Below, one piece after another: positions 32,472 through 43,964 of a DNA stretch of 64,000 bases; the stretch's first letter is position 1, and each line of letters begins with the position of its first letter. This DNA comes from Cladochytrium replicatum (lineage: Eukaryota > Chytridiomycota > Chytridiomycetes > Cladochytriales > Cladochytriaceae). The position numbers and the translations under genes are program-made. The stretch covers positions 1 through 64,000 of the forward strand of contig JAHLKD010000064.1 in the NCBI GenBank assembly GCA_025526935.1. The letters run 5' to 3'. Below the pieces are notes generated by a model that worked only from the letters and a program-made list of their open reading frames with translations, was not told the origin of the DNA and did not search any database.

Positions 32472-35167
32472 GGTCTCTCTGGATCCCGCATTAAGAAACT
32501 CCTGGATGTCTCCAGTCTATCTGTTATTTCGTAGTGTGTTATTTTTATGGTTGTTAAAGCGACTGTAGTAATAGAGTCCTGTAACGTTCATAATCCAACA
32601 AGAAGTTGCGGCCGTTGTTGTCGCAGTGGATCACCATAGGACCGCTTTGCTGAAAACCGAGTTCTCCAAGAAAAGATCGGATCCACTTTGCCTCAGTTGC
32701 TGCTGATGAAAGTGCGACATATTCCGCGTTCACGGTTGAGGTTGTGACGGTGGATTGCTTCGTAGATTTCCAGGAGATGGCTGTTCCATTGATGAGGAAT
32801 ATATAGCCGGTGACTGATTTGCAATCATCCATGTCGTTAGCGAAATTGGCATCTGCGTAGCACTCGAGGTGCAAGGTGTTGCTGCTGAACTTGTTGTAGG
32901 TGAGTCCGTAGTTGGTGGTGCCCTTGAGATATCGCAGAATGCGCTTGACCGCGCTCCAGTGGTGTGCAGGGTATGGTGCTTCCTTGTAGCGAGCAACAGT
33001 GTTGAGGGCGTAAGCGAGATCAGGGCGCGGTACCAATGCTGAGGTACATGAGGGAACCGATCGCTGTCCTGTAGCTGATATCCTCCCACCATTCCATTAC
33101 TTCATCTTCCTTGATCTTAGTGAGGTGGTCTGAAGTTGACGCGGGAGTCGAAATCGGAGTAGAGTCCTCGAAATAGAGTTTGCTTATGGTGTTGTGGGCG
33201 TATTGCTCTTGACGTATTGTGATAGAGGCATCCTCCCCTTGGCCACTTGCCAGCCCAGCATGAACGACATGGTGGCGAGGTGGGAACTGGACGGAGCTCG
33301 CTGAGCTGAGCCTTGAGCTAAGCGGCTTGGCGAGGGGAGTTACTGAAAGTTCCGAAATCGTCCACGTAGATGGTGAGGATGGTGAGCTAGGAGCCTTTGC
33401 GCTTGACGTAAACGCAGGCGTCGGTGAATAGGCGAGTGTAGACAGTCAGGATATTGTGGATCACGGTGTTCCATTCTTTGCCTGATTGCTTGAGTCCATA
33501 GAGAGCTTTGCAGACGAGATAAGCGACATGCGGTCGGGCAGTGACTTCGAAACCGGGAGCTTGCTTGAGGTAGATACACTCTTTGATGATGCCGTTGAGA
33601 TAGGCGGTGATCACGTCGAGCTGATGGCGGATTAGTTGTAAGGCAGATGCGATGGCGAATATGATGCGTAGTGAGGAATGGTAGACCACGGGAGAGTAAA
33701 GTCCGTTTCAGTCGAAATCGACGCCGGGTCGCTGGGAGTAACCTTGGGCTACAAGTCGAGCCTTGAACTTGGAGATGGTGCCAACGAGCTTTTATCCAGG
33801 GGGAAGTCTCGAGAACCCAAGTGTCGTTGTCTTGATGGGCGAGCATTCCGCGCGCATGGCTTGATCCCATTTGTTTGCGAACTGGGAGCGCATGGCTTCT
33901 TGGTAGGTGCGTGTGAGCGGGATGTCGCGAGCAAGGACATGTTTGCTAACTTGGCGAAAGCTGGTTTGGCAGATCAAGCGGATTTTCCGAAGTTTTCATC
34001 TGCGATCAATCTCTGCGGGGGCATGCGTATGCGGTTGGAGAGACGAGTGGGTGGAACTTTCATCAACTTGTTGTATGAAATGACGTGTTCCGCTGCATTG
34101 CTCTTCGTCGGCATGAGATAGAGGATTGAAAATCCTTCTTTTCGGTGTCGCAAAGCCATGGTGTAGTGTAGTTGTAGCGTTCGCGGGTTCGGGGTTTGAT
34201 GATTAATAAATCCCCCATTCAACAGTCCATGGGATCATCTGGCTTCGGCGATGTTCGACCAGAGAATTCTTTAGCTTCCCCTTCGACCGTGACAACTGTC
34301 GCAAGTCCGCTGTTTGCCAATCGTTTGATATTGTCGAAACTGAGATGTCCAAGACGTCAGTGCCTTTGTTCGTCCCAGTTGCGACAATGCCAAATCCCTT
34401 CATTCCAATAGTAACGCGATGTCCTTGGTGTGGACGTAGCATCCCTTTCTGTCTAGTGTGGAAACAGACAGAACGTCCCATCTACGTCCGGAGAATAAAG
34501 AGTGATGATATCTATCTCTCTGATGATGCCTTTGCCATCGAAGACTTGCATCCTTTGCGGGCCCATTGCGACAATGTGTGAGGCGATGTCTGCGTTCTTT
34601 ATAGCAGTTGATAGTGTGTAGGTGGCCAAGCCAAGATCAATGTAATCTTTGAGTAGCGATTTGTCGTCGGTGAGATGGTCGCAACAGCCTGAATCGATGA
34701 GAGTTTCCGCCTTCTCTTGCGTGCTGTGCGATGTGGTTGTTCACGACGAACCGGTACCGGTTTTGCCACACCACTCTCTGCTTGTTCGTGTTGTTAATGT
34801 GAATGAGCTGGTTGTCAGCCAGCTTCAGGATCAACCATGACCGTGATTCTATATCCTTTTTATCCCATTCGGCCCTTCGCTTCGCTCTGGCATCGTGCTT
34901 TGTCCTGAGAACGTCGGCTGAGTCGCCAGGTGCGTCCGTTTCAGTACGGGGGTACGTGAGCAGTGACGTGATCAATGAGTCCTTTCATCGTGAGGACCGC
35001 CGTCATGCGAATGAGCCAGTTTTCGACATCCGTTCCAGTGAACCTAGGGACGTCCTTGAATGAGTCTTCTTCTGACATGGTCGATCGAGTTTCATTCGTT
35101 TTTGTTTCTGTGTTTTGGAGGGGTGTCAACTTCCGTCTTGTCGAGCAAGGTAGATGGGCTCATAACC

Positions 35168-35305
35168 TGTTAGCGCAGGCTATGCTTCGTACTGTGTGAG
35201 TAATTCCTCTTGTTGTGCTCGAGATCGCTTGTGGTGATTCTTCGGGTGAAACTAAAGTGCATGTATCGGAAAAACGCAGTATTTAAGGATAACAATTACT
35301 AAACA
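35168..35305 (-). repeat. LTR of the Copia fossil, right
   Basis: It begins TGTTAGCGCAGGC and ends TTACTAAACA. It is about 30 bp longer than the left LTR and clearly diverged from it. Confidence 0.7.
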
Positions 35306-36342
35306 GCCAATACACTGAAACTTGTAAACAAAACAATGTCCACGATCATTTGAGCATGGCGTAAGTGCCGTGCGAAGCTGATTCAACCGCAGGAGCTGTT
35401 TATCAACACCGCTAAACGATCTGCAACACTCTGGCCCTCTACAAGCGGAAGCCTCCAACTATGAGGATTGTAACGGACAGCGTGTCTGTATTGATACCTC
35501 ACATGAAGGCTAAGTCTTTTCTCGGGGTGCAATGTGCCGATCCTGGAAGGGAGATATCCGCTTTGTCTGCTCCCAAGTCCAGGACAACTCAACTACTCCA
35601 GCTGTGAACTTTCGCACACTGGTTCGATCTCACTTGCTCATCCATAGGATTCGATTGCCCTTTTCAAAGTATGAAGATCCGATATATGCCCTAGAAGTTC
35701 GGAACGAGGAGGCCTACGACAGTAAGCGGACCGAAGAGTTGGCCTGTCGCTGCATAGAGGCGATCGCGCGTTGGGGACTGAGGCGTTGTCCACGAGGGAT
35801 AGCTCGAACACATGTTCGGACAGGAAATAGAGGGGAGCGATAGCATATCCGAGGGGTTCAACGACCCTTATGAGAGTGAGGGCCATAGAGAAGGGTCCCG
35901 AAGCCAGCAGAATCACTGCTAGTACAAAAGTAGAGTGCCTTGCCTTGAAATGGCGACGGGGCGAACAATTCGGCCTGCACGAAACAGTGAGAATCGAAAT
36001 TCGTCGAAAATTCATGCATAGTCATGGTTGCGTGATGTTCTTGGTAGAGAGGAAGATATCACCACACAGTGTTCGTACCAGTTTTCACTTGCAATTCAAA
36101 ATTCGGCCTGACGGGCTGATTTGACTAGCTGAGACGGGACACATAGCAGTTTCAAGAAGCACTTGTGGCTGTTTTGCTGATGCAGATTCAAATGCAGGCT
36201 CAATGCAATCCAATGCGAGGACTCTGGGGAGGACACCTGTATTCGACATCGGTCCAACTAAGAGCCACCAAAAAGATGTTGGAGACACCACGCAATCCTT
36301 GCAATTTACTGAAGCAAAGTTCAACCATAAAATTAACATCTT
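35306..36342. other. About 1 kb without a supported gene
   Basis: The best frame is on the minus strand (35,638-36,015, about 125 codons) with a hydrophobic run STFVLAVILLASGPFSMAL. I do not recognise it and see no connected exons. Plus-strand frames over the same bases are no better. It may be a decayed membrane-protein gene next to the Copia insertion. Confidence 0.4.
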
Positions 36343-37897
36343 TCATTCATCGTCCCGGTATTGCCTGGCAACGGTCATAAATGCACAGTGACGATTCGTT
36401 TCTCCATTCCCAGTTTGGTAAGAGGACATGATGGCAAACGACGCGTGTGTGGACTTCGACTTCCAAACCTAAGTGAAACAAACGGTTGGCACATTTCCAT
36501 ACTTTCTCTGTTTTCATACCTGTTCACCAGTGTCCGCACGGAGGCAAACAACATATCCATGGCCACCCAAGAACACGTTCCCTTCGTGATCTGCAAGCAG
36601 GTGCATCGGCTTGATCGCACGCTCCATCAGTTTTGGCGAGAATTTCCAGAGCGTTTCGCCGTCCGTTATCCTGACGGCGTGCACCTTTCCAGCTACCGCC
36701 ACAAACACCCGGTCATGCCAAGTAGACGAGCTGCTTGAACTGCTGCTCGAGCTGCCCACACCCCCCATCTCGGACTCCACAGTCGAATACGACGGAAGAT
36801 CGTCGTGGATACCCTCAGCCCCAGAGCTCACTCCTCCTCCCACAATCATCGAAACATTTCCAACCCCCATTCCTTGCAATGTGTTTTCCCACATCATTTG
36901 TCCGTCGTTTAGCGAGATCCGGCGGATGTTTGTTCCCGCTCCAACAAGCGCACTATCACTCGAAGGCAGCAAAATTGACTCAACAAAGACGTATCCGACT
37001 CCTTTCAAAACAATTTCCGAGAGCCGGGCGTTGTCGAGATAGACGGGCGAGCCATCCACTTTTGAAATGGGAGTGATGTATCCATTCGCTCCGACATAGA
37101 GACAGTCGTGTAACGGAGATTTCTTGGATACTTCGTAAGAACTCGTGGAAGACGGATCGAATCGAGCGGGACGTGACAGAGGGCTCGAGCGCATGGTGGC
37201 GAGGTTGTGATACTTAAATCCGTGAGGGAGGACCGTGCACCACAACTGCATCAAGAAAGAAAGAAATCAAGAAAAGATGGTGTCCACATTTTTTTCGAAT
37301 AGCATACCTCTTGGCCTTTGAACGCATCGACTGCCCAGACCCTTTTCCGTCCACCTATGAACAATACACCGTCCTCAATCAGCAAAGCGGGCAATTGCGT
37401 TGCTCCCATCAGAAGCTCCGTTTTGAACTCCCATAAGTCTGCCCCGTCGTCCAATCTTATCGCACGGACTTTGCCATTAACCCCTACAAAGGCGAATGCT
37501 TCAAGAGGAAGTGGAGACTGGTTTGCACTGTAGGCTGGTTTCGACGGGGCAGTTGGTGCAGAGTTTGCCACATGCTCCAGCGCTAATGAGCTGTAGCCAA
37601 GCCCAATATCTTTCAGTTTGTTCTCCCATTTCTGAATCCCAGTTTCAGCTAAAGAGACATTGTGGCATTGAATGTAGGTTCGACCTCATGAAAAACTACG
37701 CAGCTACCTGAGAGGCAGCGGAGATTTGGACCCGACCCAACAACGAGAGACCGAGTAGGTGGGTGCGGCATGATGAGCGTTGGATTGACCAGCGTTCCAG
37801 TCAGTACTGACTCCCATTGTATTGCCCCGGTGACCTTGTCCAGTGCAAAGACATATCCGTCGACCCCGACAAATATCCATGAGTCAATGTTGACCAT
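36343..37897 (-). CDS. PQQ-type beta-propeller repeat protein, paralogue 1
   Basis: The gene is split by about three short introns. It starts MVNIDSWIFVGVDGYVFALD and ends TNRHCAFMTVARQYRDDE. It is built from repeats of the form FVGVDGYVFALDKVTGAIQW, FVGVNGKVRAIRLDDGADLW and FVAVAGKVHAVRITDGETLW. This is the PQQ/quinoprotein-like blade pattern (Val-Gly-x-x-Gly-x-Val-x-Ala and Asp-Gly-x-x-x-Trp). The last intron follows TGEQ and the final exon opens VWKSKSTHASFAIM. A Ser homopolymer (about 11 residues) sits in a linker. No signal peptide is seen. The fold may bind a cofactor or proteins; function unknown. The close paralogue lies at 39,968-41,868 on the same strand. Confidence 0.8.
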
Positions 37898-37987
37898 TAT
37901 TGCACGGAAAGATTGTGAGACCTCGGTCCTTTAATTCGGCTCCCAGCTTCGCAAAGGCACAGCACATCCACCAAGAGTGCGTGCTCT

Positions 37988-39015
37988 TTAACAAATTTTG
38001 AGTTTTATAGATATCTTGAGAAGAATTTTTCTCGTTAACTACAGTCTAAGTGCATCTATTTACAGAGCAGGCATTTTCCAGATTAGAATCAAACATGAGA
38101 TTTGGAGAACGAGCCGTCATAAACTTGCATTTGAATTCCATGCTCCGTCCTTGCGCTCTACTCACACCGTGTCAGTTAACATCGAGATGTCAGGTCCCGC
38201 CGCCTACTTACCCAAGATCCGCCTTTGCTGCTCCCGTTCGTCCTCGACCCGGATCTCGACGCCGCAATCTTGCTGGGCAGAATCAAATTGACCGTCATCA
38301 GCACGTTCTTCAGCGTATCCAACAGATGCTGGAACCCAAAGTTTCCCTGCGGCAGCGCCCCACTCTGCCCCGTCGGATCAAACGACGTAATCGCCTTTTA
38401 CATTGCAATCGCAAACACAAACAAGAACATGAGCGCATCCGAGGTCACGATCGCCCTGTAAATCTCGAGCGAGCCGTAGATCCCTGCTCGCTTGTTTTCC
38501 GAAATGATCCTTCCCAGTGACACCAATGTTCCGATCAGAATCACCACTCCGATCACCGCGTCTTCAATGTACACCGCCATCTTGATGTAAGAAGTCTCGA
38601 CTCCAGATACAGTGTAGCCTCCACTCGCGGTGTTGCTCGCCCGGCTTCCAAAGACATACATCTGCCCGAGAGTCGTCAGTTCGTAGATGCCGATAAGCGT
38701 GTACATAGTCCACTGGAAAGCTGCTCCTCCGCGTTGGAAGAACACCGCCAGCCTTCGCTCATACAAATAGTACAGCAGGGCTTCGGAGGTGTTGAGACCG
38801 AAAAAGAGGATTGCGTATCGCGCGGGAGCGTTGAGCCACATTATTTTGTAGTAGACCACCGCGATGATGGTTCGGAGTGCCAGGAGCGTGCTGGATGCGA
38901 AACAGACAATATTGAATCGGGTCTGTACGTAAACCAGCCGGTAAGTGGATGCCAGAAGCATGGCAAGGGCTAGCGACATGGTGAGCGTGAGCAAGATATA
39001 GTCGGTGGTTTCCAT
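37988..39015 (-). CDS. Seven-helix membrane protein, with an in-frame TAA inside apparently coding sequence
   Basis: Starting at METTDYILLTLTMSLALAM, about seven hydrophobic helices follow (for example STLLALRTIIAVVYYKIMWL, YAILFFGLNTSEALLYYLY, TMYTLIGIYELTTLGQMYVF, IEDAVIGVVILIGTLVSLG, SDALMFLFVFAIAM). A TAA at 38,398-38,400 then interrupts the frame. The same frame continues without delay into KAITSFDPTGQSGALPQG, NFGFQHLLDTLKNVLMTVNL and ILPSKIAAS, and reaches a strong GTAAGT donor after SKGGSW near 38,212. A last small exon may end at 37,988. No GT-AG intron can skip the stop. The gene may be a fresh pseudogene, show stop readthrough, or contain a sequencing error. An ATG at 39,100 (MSKRVR) is an alternative start. 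Confidence 0.65.
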
Positions 39016-39967
39016 GCTTTTTGGTTCAATGAGACTAGCTGGAGGAGTTGCGAATGGGGTCACCCATTTTGTAGATGAGCACCTCACCCTTTTACTCATT
39101 TTGGGACGATTGGTCCAGGAATATGTGGTGGCAACATGCTCTATTGATTTGATTTGTGGGAAAATGTTTGTGATTGGCTTTTGAAACGAGTGGATAGGGT
39201 GCATCCAAACCTACCAATCGAAAGATACGGCGCCCCCCTTCCGTCATCAAAGTATTTGCGAGAAACGTCTTCAGCTGACTTATCCTTAAACGGAAGTGCA
39301 TTGCAGAGAGAAACAAACTGGTTGGAAGCTCAGTATATTTGAACTCCCCCTCTCTTTTACCACCTCGGAAGTTTGAACGGTTTTTCCCATTTTGGACCCT
39401 TGTTTCATAAACTTTCTCTGGCTTTGCCATGAAACACATCGAGAAGTCAACCGGAGCGAACGATTTTGGTGTGCATGTGGTTATAGCTGTTCTTTTGGTG
39501 GGTCGATAACAACAATTCAAGTATACAACATTTAGTCAAGATATCGACGGACGAATCGGTCGTCCCGTTTCGAGTTCACATACGTTGCCATGCGAGTTCT
39601 TCTGAAGACAAACCTCAATTCTTGAAGCTACGCTATGGTTGAAAGGCACTCACAGCCTGAATTGTGATCAATTGTCCTTGTCCATACCGTCCACACCATC
39701 CTGCAGACCAACTTCGTTTTGAAGCCGCGAAATATCCCAGATAGTCTCGTCGATCCGACGAGTTTTAACAATTGAGTTTGTTAAACCGAGCGATTGTAAT
39801 CTGGATGTGGGCACGTTCACGGTCATACACATGCTCTGTGACTTTGTTTGATTCAACACAACAATGGGCAAATCGAGGAAAAGGAAAACAAAATGAGATA
39901 AGACAACCAAAAAGAAGAAAAGCCATTGAACTGCTATGGAAAGAGAAAAAGAAGGAATGCAATTGTT
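39016..39967. other. About 950 bp intergenic, no gene seen
   Basis: The stretch lies between the 7TM-like gene start and the 3' end of the second propeller gene. Frames are short. It should contain the promoter of the leftward 7TM-like gene and the 3' region of the propeller gene. Confidence 0.5.
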
Positions 39968-41868
39968 TCATTCGTCATTTTGCTGTCTGATGATGGACAT
40001 GAACGAGCAGTGCCGGTTGGTCTCCCCATTTCCAGTCTCATAAGACGCCATGATCGCAAACGATCCGTGTGCGGATTTAGATTTCCACATCTGCCAAAAC
40101 CAACAAAGTTTCAGACCTCGTTGTTAAAGAAATATGTTTGTCTCTCAGTTTACCTGATCGCCTGTCTCTGATCTCAGGCACGTCACTGTACCATTGATAG
40201 CCAAGAACAAGTTCCCGTCGCCATCAGCCAACAGATGCGCAGGCTTCCTCGCCCTATCGAGCATCGACGGCGCGTACTTCCAAATCGTTTGCCCATCGCT
40301 CACCTTCACCGCATAAACCATTCCGTTCACCGCGACAAATACCCGATCGTGCCACGTCGTCGCTGCCGAGCTCGAGGAGGACGACGAAGACGATTCCACC
40401 GAATACGCCGGAAGTGATTCCCCCTCCCCTTTTGCCCCCGGCAACCGAATTCCGCCCCCAACCACTACCGCCACGTTTCCAATCCCAAACCCCTTCAACG
40501 GATTCTCCCACACCGTCTGCCCGTCCACAAGCTTGATCCGTTTCAACACGGCGCCAGCCCCGACCACCGCCGTCCCGCTCGACGGCAACACGACCGTATC
40601 GACATGTACGTACCCGGCGCCCTTCAGCGTGATCTCGGCACTGCGGTTGTCGTCGTATACGACCGGGCTGCCGTCCTGGCGCGAGATGGGCGTGATGTAC
40701 CCCCTCGCGCCGACAAAGATGCAATCGTGCAGTGGGGACTTTTTGTGCGGCTCGTAGGATTGGGACTGCGAGGGGTCGAAGCGCGCGGGACGGAGGAGGG
40801 TGCTCGAGCGCATGGTGGCGAGGTTGTGGAGGTTGTTTGCCGGGTACGGGATCGACGTCGCCCAGAGCTGTGTAATAACAACGTAGGTGAGTTGCAAGGG
40901 ATAGATAGTGAATAACAAAAGATGGTAGACTCTGAATTTATAATCATTTCGTCTCTTGCTTCTCTCCCAACCTCTCTTCTCATTCCCTCGCTATATTCCC
41001 CACTCTCTACTTTCTTACTTTCATTCCTCTCTCATCTCTCTTTCTTTGTCCATACCTGATGACCTTTGTAGGCACCTATGGCATAGACGCGCCTGTTTCC
41101 GCCAGAGTAGAGTACCCCGTCTTCGACGAGAAGTGCAGGAAGCGAGACATTGTTTGACCACTCTGTCTTGAATTCCCAGAGATCCGCACCGTCATCAAGG
41201 CGGACGGCACGAACCTTTCCGTTGCAGGCGACAAAGACGTAGCCCTCGATTGGGATCAGAGGGTTTGCCGAGTCCGAGTCTGACTTCGTCTGAAGAGGAA
41301 GAGGGGAAGTAGAGGGTTCCAGAGCGATTGAGGATTCGCCGAAACCAATGTCTTTGAGTTTGTTCTCCCAGATTAAATCCCCGGTGAGGGCTACATATAC
41401 GTTTACAGACGCGTGAGCACACGCTTGGCCATGATTGGGTTGGATAGATGACATACCAGAATAAGAGCGGAGGTTTGCACCTGAGGCGACGAGGAGGGAC
41501 TTTGATGGAGGGTGGGGTTGAATAGTTGTGGGATGAAAACCTGTGCCTTTAAGGTTTACAGACCACAGGATAGTTCCGGAGGACTTGTCGAGACAGAAAA
41601 GGTAGCCATCAACGCCGACAAACAAACGCGAGTCGAGGACGGAGGCGGCATCGGAGAGCTTTTCCGTAGCGAGCATCATCATCCCAATCAACACAACTAG
41701 AAGTGTTTGCAGGCATAGGGCCTTTTTCAATGAAAAGGTTATGCCAAGATTTTCGTGATGCGATGGCACGGATTGATGGAAGCAGGGAGTTAGCAGGAGG
41801 GACGGCGGGATGGTTAGCTTGTGGGGAGACAACGACGGGGGGCATTCAATCGACCGATAAGTGTACAA
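39968..41868 (-). CDS. PQQ-type beta-propeller repeat protein, paralogue 2
   Basis: It matches paralogue 1 (36,343-37,897) block by block: LFVGVDGYLFCLDKSSGTIL, FVACNGKVRAVRLDDGADLW, SPLHDC-FVGA-GYITPIS, WHDRVFVAVNGMVYAVKVSD, and the last exon MWKSKSAHGSFAIMASYETG then NRHCSFMSIIRQQNDE. Intron positions are the same, so the pair arose by DNA duplication. Unlike paralogue 1, its start includes a hydrophobic stretch (ALCLQTLLVVLIGMMMLA) that could be a signal peptide or anchor. If so, the first ATG (41,868) is used; an inner ATG near 41,682 would lose it. A Ser-rich linker is present. Confidence 0.8.
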
Positions 41869-42092
41869 TCAACGATTATTGAATATCATTCAACAAATGT
41901 AGGTGTCAACACTATCAAGATCAATGCTAGAAGTCTTTAGCCCAATGTCAAAGCCACTTGGTACAGCAATCACACCGACTAGCAACATAGCAATACTAAT
42001 ATGTCAAAGCCACTTATTACAGCAATCACACCCCACCAGCAACACCAGCAACATACCAACATACAATAATAGATGTCAAAGCCACTTGTGAA
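41869..42092. promoter_or_regulatory. Divergent promoter with tandem ATGTCAAAGCCACTT motifs
   Basis: The motif ATGTCAAAGCCACTT occurs at 41,945-41,959, 42,001-42,015 and 42,073-42,087 on the plus strand. Copies 1 and 2 are followed by a shared TACAGCAATCACACC block, so the motif is part of a tandem duplication with periods of 56 and 72 bp. The third copy ends five bases before the ORC6 start codon. The same motif is duplicated at the NTAQ1 start (47,743-47,792). Confidence 0.75.
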
Positions 42093-43710
42093 ATGCTCAG
42101 CGGAAACAACAAATCCTCGCCTGCCAATGTGCTGCTGCCCACAGACACCATCATCGCTGCTATGGGGATGCTGCCACCAGACAGAACGAAAATGCGCGCT
42201 AGAGAGTTCCTCAGGAGGGCGACCGCTAAACAACACTCAAAACTAAACCAAACTGCCCTGCCGCCGGCCTGTCTGGAACTGGCCTACGAATCGTAACTAC
42301 TTAGAACCTACGCTCTCGTCTTGCAGGTTCTAATCCTTGATTTGCTCTTCAGTGAAGGCGATCAGCTTCCAAAATCCTCCAGAGATGCCCTGATCAAAGC
42401 TTCCAGTGCCGGTGTCAACGCTTACAGAAACACCCTCGTCCAACTCAGAAGGCTTCTCGGCATTCACTCACCACTCTCAATGACTGTCCTTGCAACTAAA
42501 TTTGGACACCCCAATCTGGCGGACAAGGCTGAACGCCTCAAAAATGCATACCTACAAACATCACAGTCACTGGACGAATGGGCTATTCGCGTCGTCACCG
42601 TTGCGGCATTCCATCTCGTCGCAAAGGCTTCAAAGGTATTACCAAATTAAGATTTGCTGTTTTTGTCAATAGAACTGATGCATGTTTGCAGGTAAAGAAA
42701 TCAGAAAGGATGATGCACGATGGATATCCGCCCCAAAAAATAATTTGATATCTAGATATATGGATAGATCACTTGGATATCCAGTTGGATGATCCACCAA
42801 AAGATCATCTGGGTGATCTACTACACACACTTCTTCAACTGATCGATTTTACGATTGTTGCAGGTGAAGATATCAAAAGATCAGCTGGATGATCTATCGC
42901 ACGACACACCCGAAACTCTCCAGCACTACATCAAACAGATCCAGGATCACTGCCAGTCTGTCCTCGATGCCGCCATCAACGGTGATGCCCCTGCTGACAC
43001 GCCCAAAACCACCAAACGATCCAGAACAGAAGAAGCGGAAGGCACACCCCCATCACGGAAATCCAGAAAGACAAAGGCGTCGGAATCGGACAATGTCGTT
43101 GAAGAATCTCTGGACACTCCGTCAAAAAAGTCACGCGAAGAGCCAGCAACTGCGACGACGCGATCCCGTAAGAAAAATGCAGCAGAAAGTTCTCCGGCAG
43201 TCTCGACACCTCACGCCCAACCACCACCACCAAGAACGAAACGCCACATCATCCCCGTCGACGGTCTCAACATGATTGTATGTTTTAGTAATGCAATTCA
43301 AAAAGAATAACCCATGCATTATTTGTTGATAGATCCATCACGATCAACAGCTGCGAAAAGACGGGCGGCTTAAAGACTACTATGACTGGAAGGAAAAAAT
43401 ACTGGGCGAGATCGAGAAGATTCGAGCGGCACGAGTCGACGACGATGATCACAATAAAAGTGAAAACGGTGATGATCAAGATGATGAGCCGGACGGAGAA
43501 GACGGACATGAAGAGGAAGAGGCGATGGGCTCACAGGATGGAGACCAGGGACGAAGAGAGGAAGAGGCAATGGACTTACAGGATAGAGATCACGGAGGAG
43601 GAGAGGAAGAGGTGATAGACTTCCAAGTTGGGGACGATGTTGAGGAAGAGGTGATAGACTTCCAAGTTGGGGACGATGTTGAGGAAGAGCACGCAATGGA
43701 TGAAGATTGA
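42093..43710 (+). CDS. ORC6: Origin recognition complex subunit 6
   Basis: ORC6 is a subunit of the complex that marks replication origins and recruits Cdt1-MCM. Four exons (42,093-42,292; 42,353-42,635; 42,864-43,277; 43,333-43,710) join in frame into 424 residues. The first ~160 residues form the TFIIB/cyclin-like part: KMRAREFLRRATAKQHSKLN, LPPACLELAYESEGDQLPKS, NAYRNTLVQLRRLLGIHSPL, LATKFGHPNLADKAERLKNA. These match the metazoan/fungal ORC6 order (CLELA, YQSSLKSLECLLGL, LAVQFGC). A basic Ser/Thr/Lys-rich linker with TP and SP sites (CDK-like) follows. The C-terminus has ATKRHIIPVDGLNMI-IHHDQQLRKDGR and DYYDWKEKILGEI, then a very acidic tail with an exact 39-bp duplication (VIDFQVGDDVEEE twice). 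Confidence 0.85.
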
Positions 43711-43964
43711 GGTCCGTAGGCTCATATCGGCCTGGCTTAATTTATTCAAATCATCGACAACAAATAATGCGATCCGTTTTTCATGCCGAGTGGAAAAGTG
43801 AAGTCGTCCGATAGTCCTCCCATGAACAAAATTCATCAGACTCACTTTTGCTTTGGTGGCTTCCCACAGCGTTGAGTTCAGTCAATATATTCACAAAGGA
43901 CGATCTTGCACAAGAAGCAGAAACATCACGTAACATGTTCAGAATTTTAGAATAGGGCAACATT

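Larger units (their letters stand above)
32365..35305 (-). mobile_element. Ty1/Copia LTR retrotransposon, old and broken (fossil)
   Basis: Recognisable parts, reading from right to left, are a gag-like start (about 34,940-35,130), a diverged middle part, reverse transcriptase (about 33,330-33,900) and RNase H (about 32,555-33,040, with the ADANFANDMDDCKSVTGY and CDNNGR motifs). The ends carry related long terminal repeats. The element is shorter than a whole Copia element and carries many breaks, on the order of ten or more. The terminal repeats differ in length and sequence, so the insertion is old. Confidence 0.88.
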
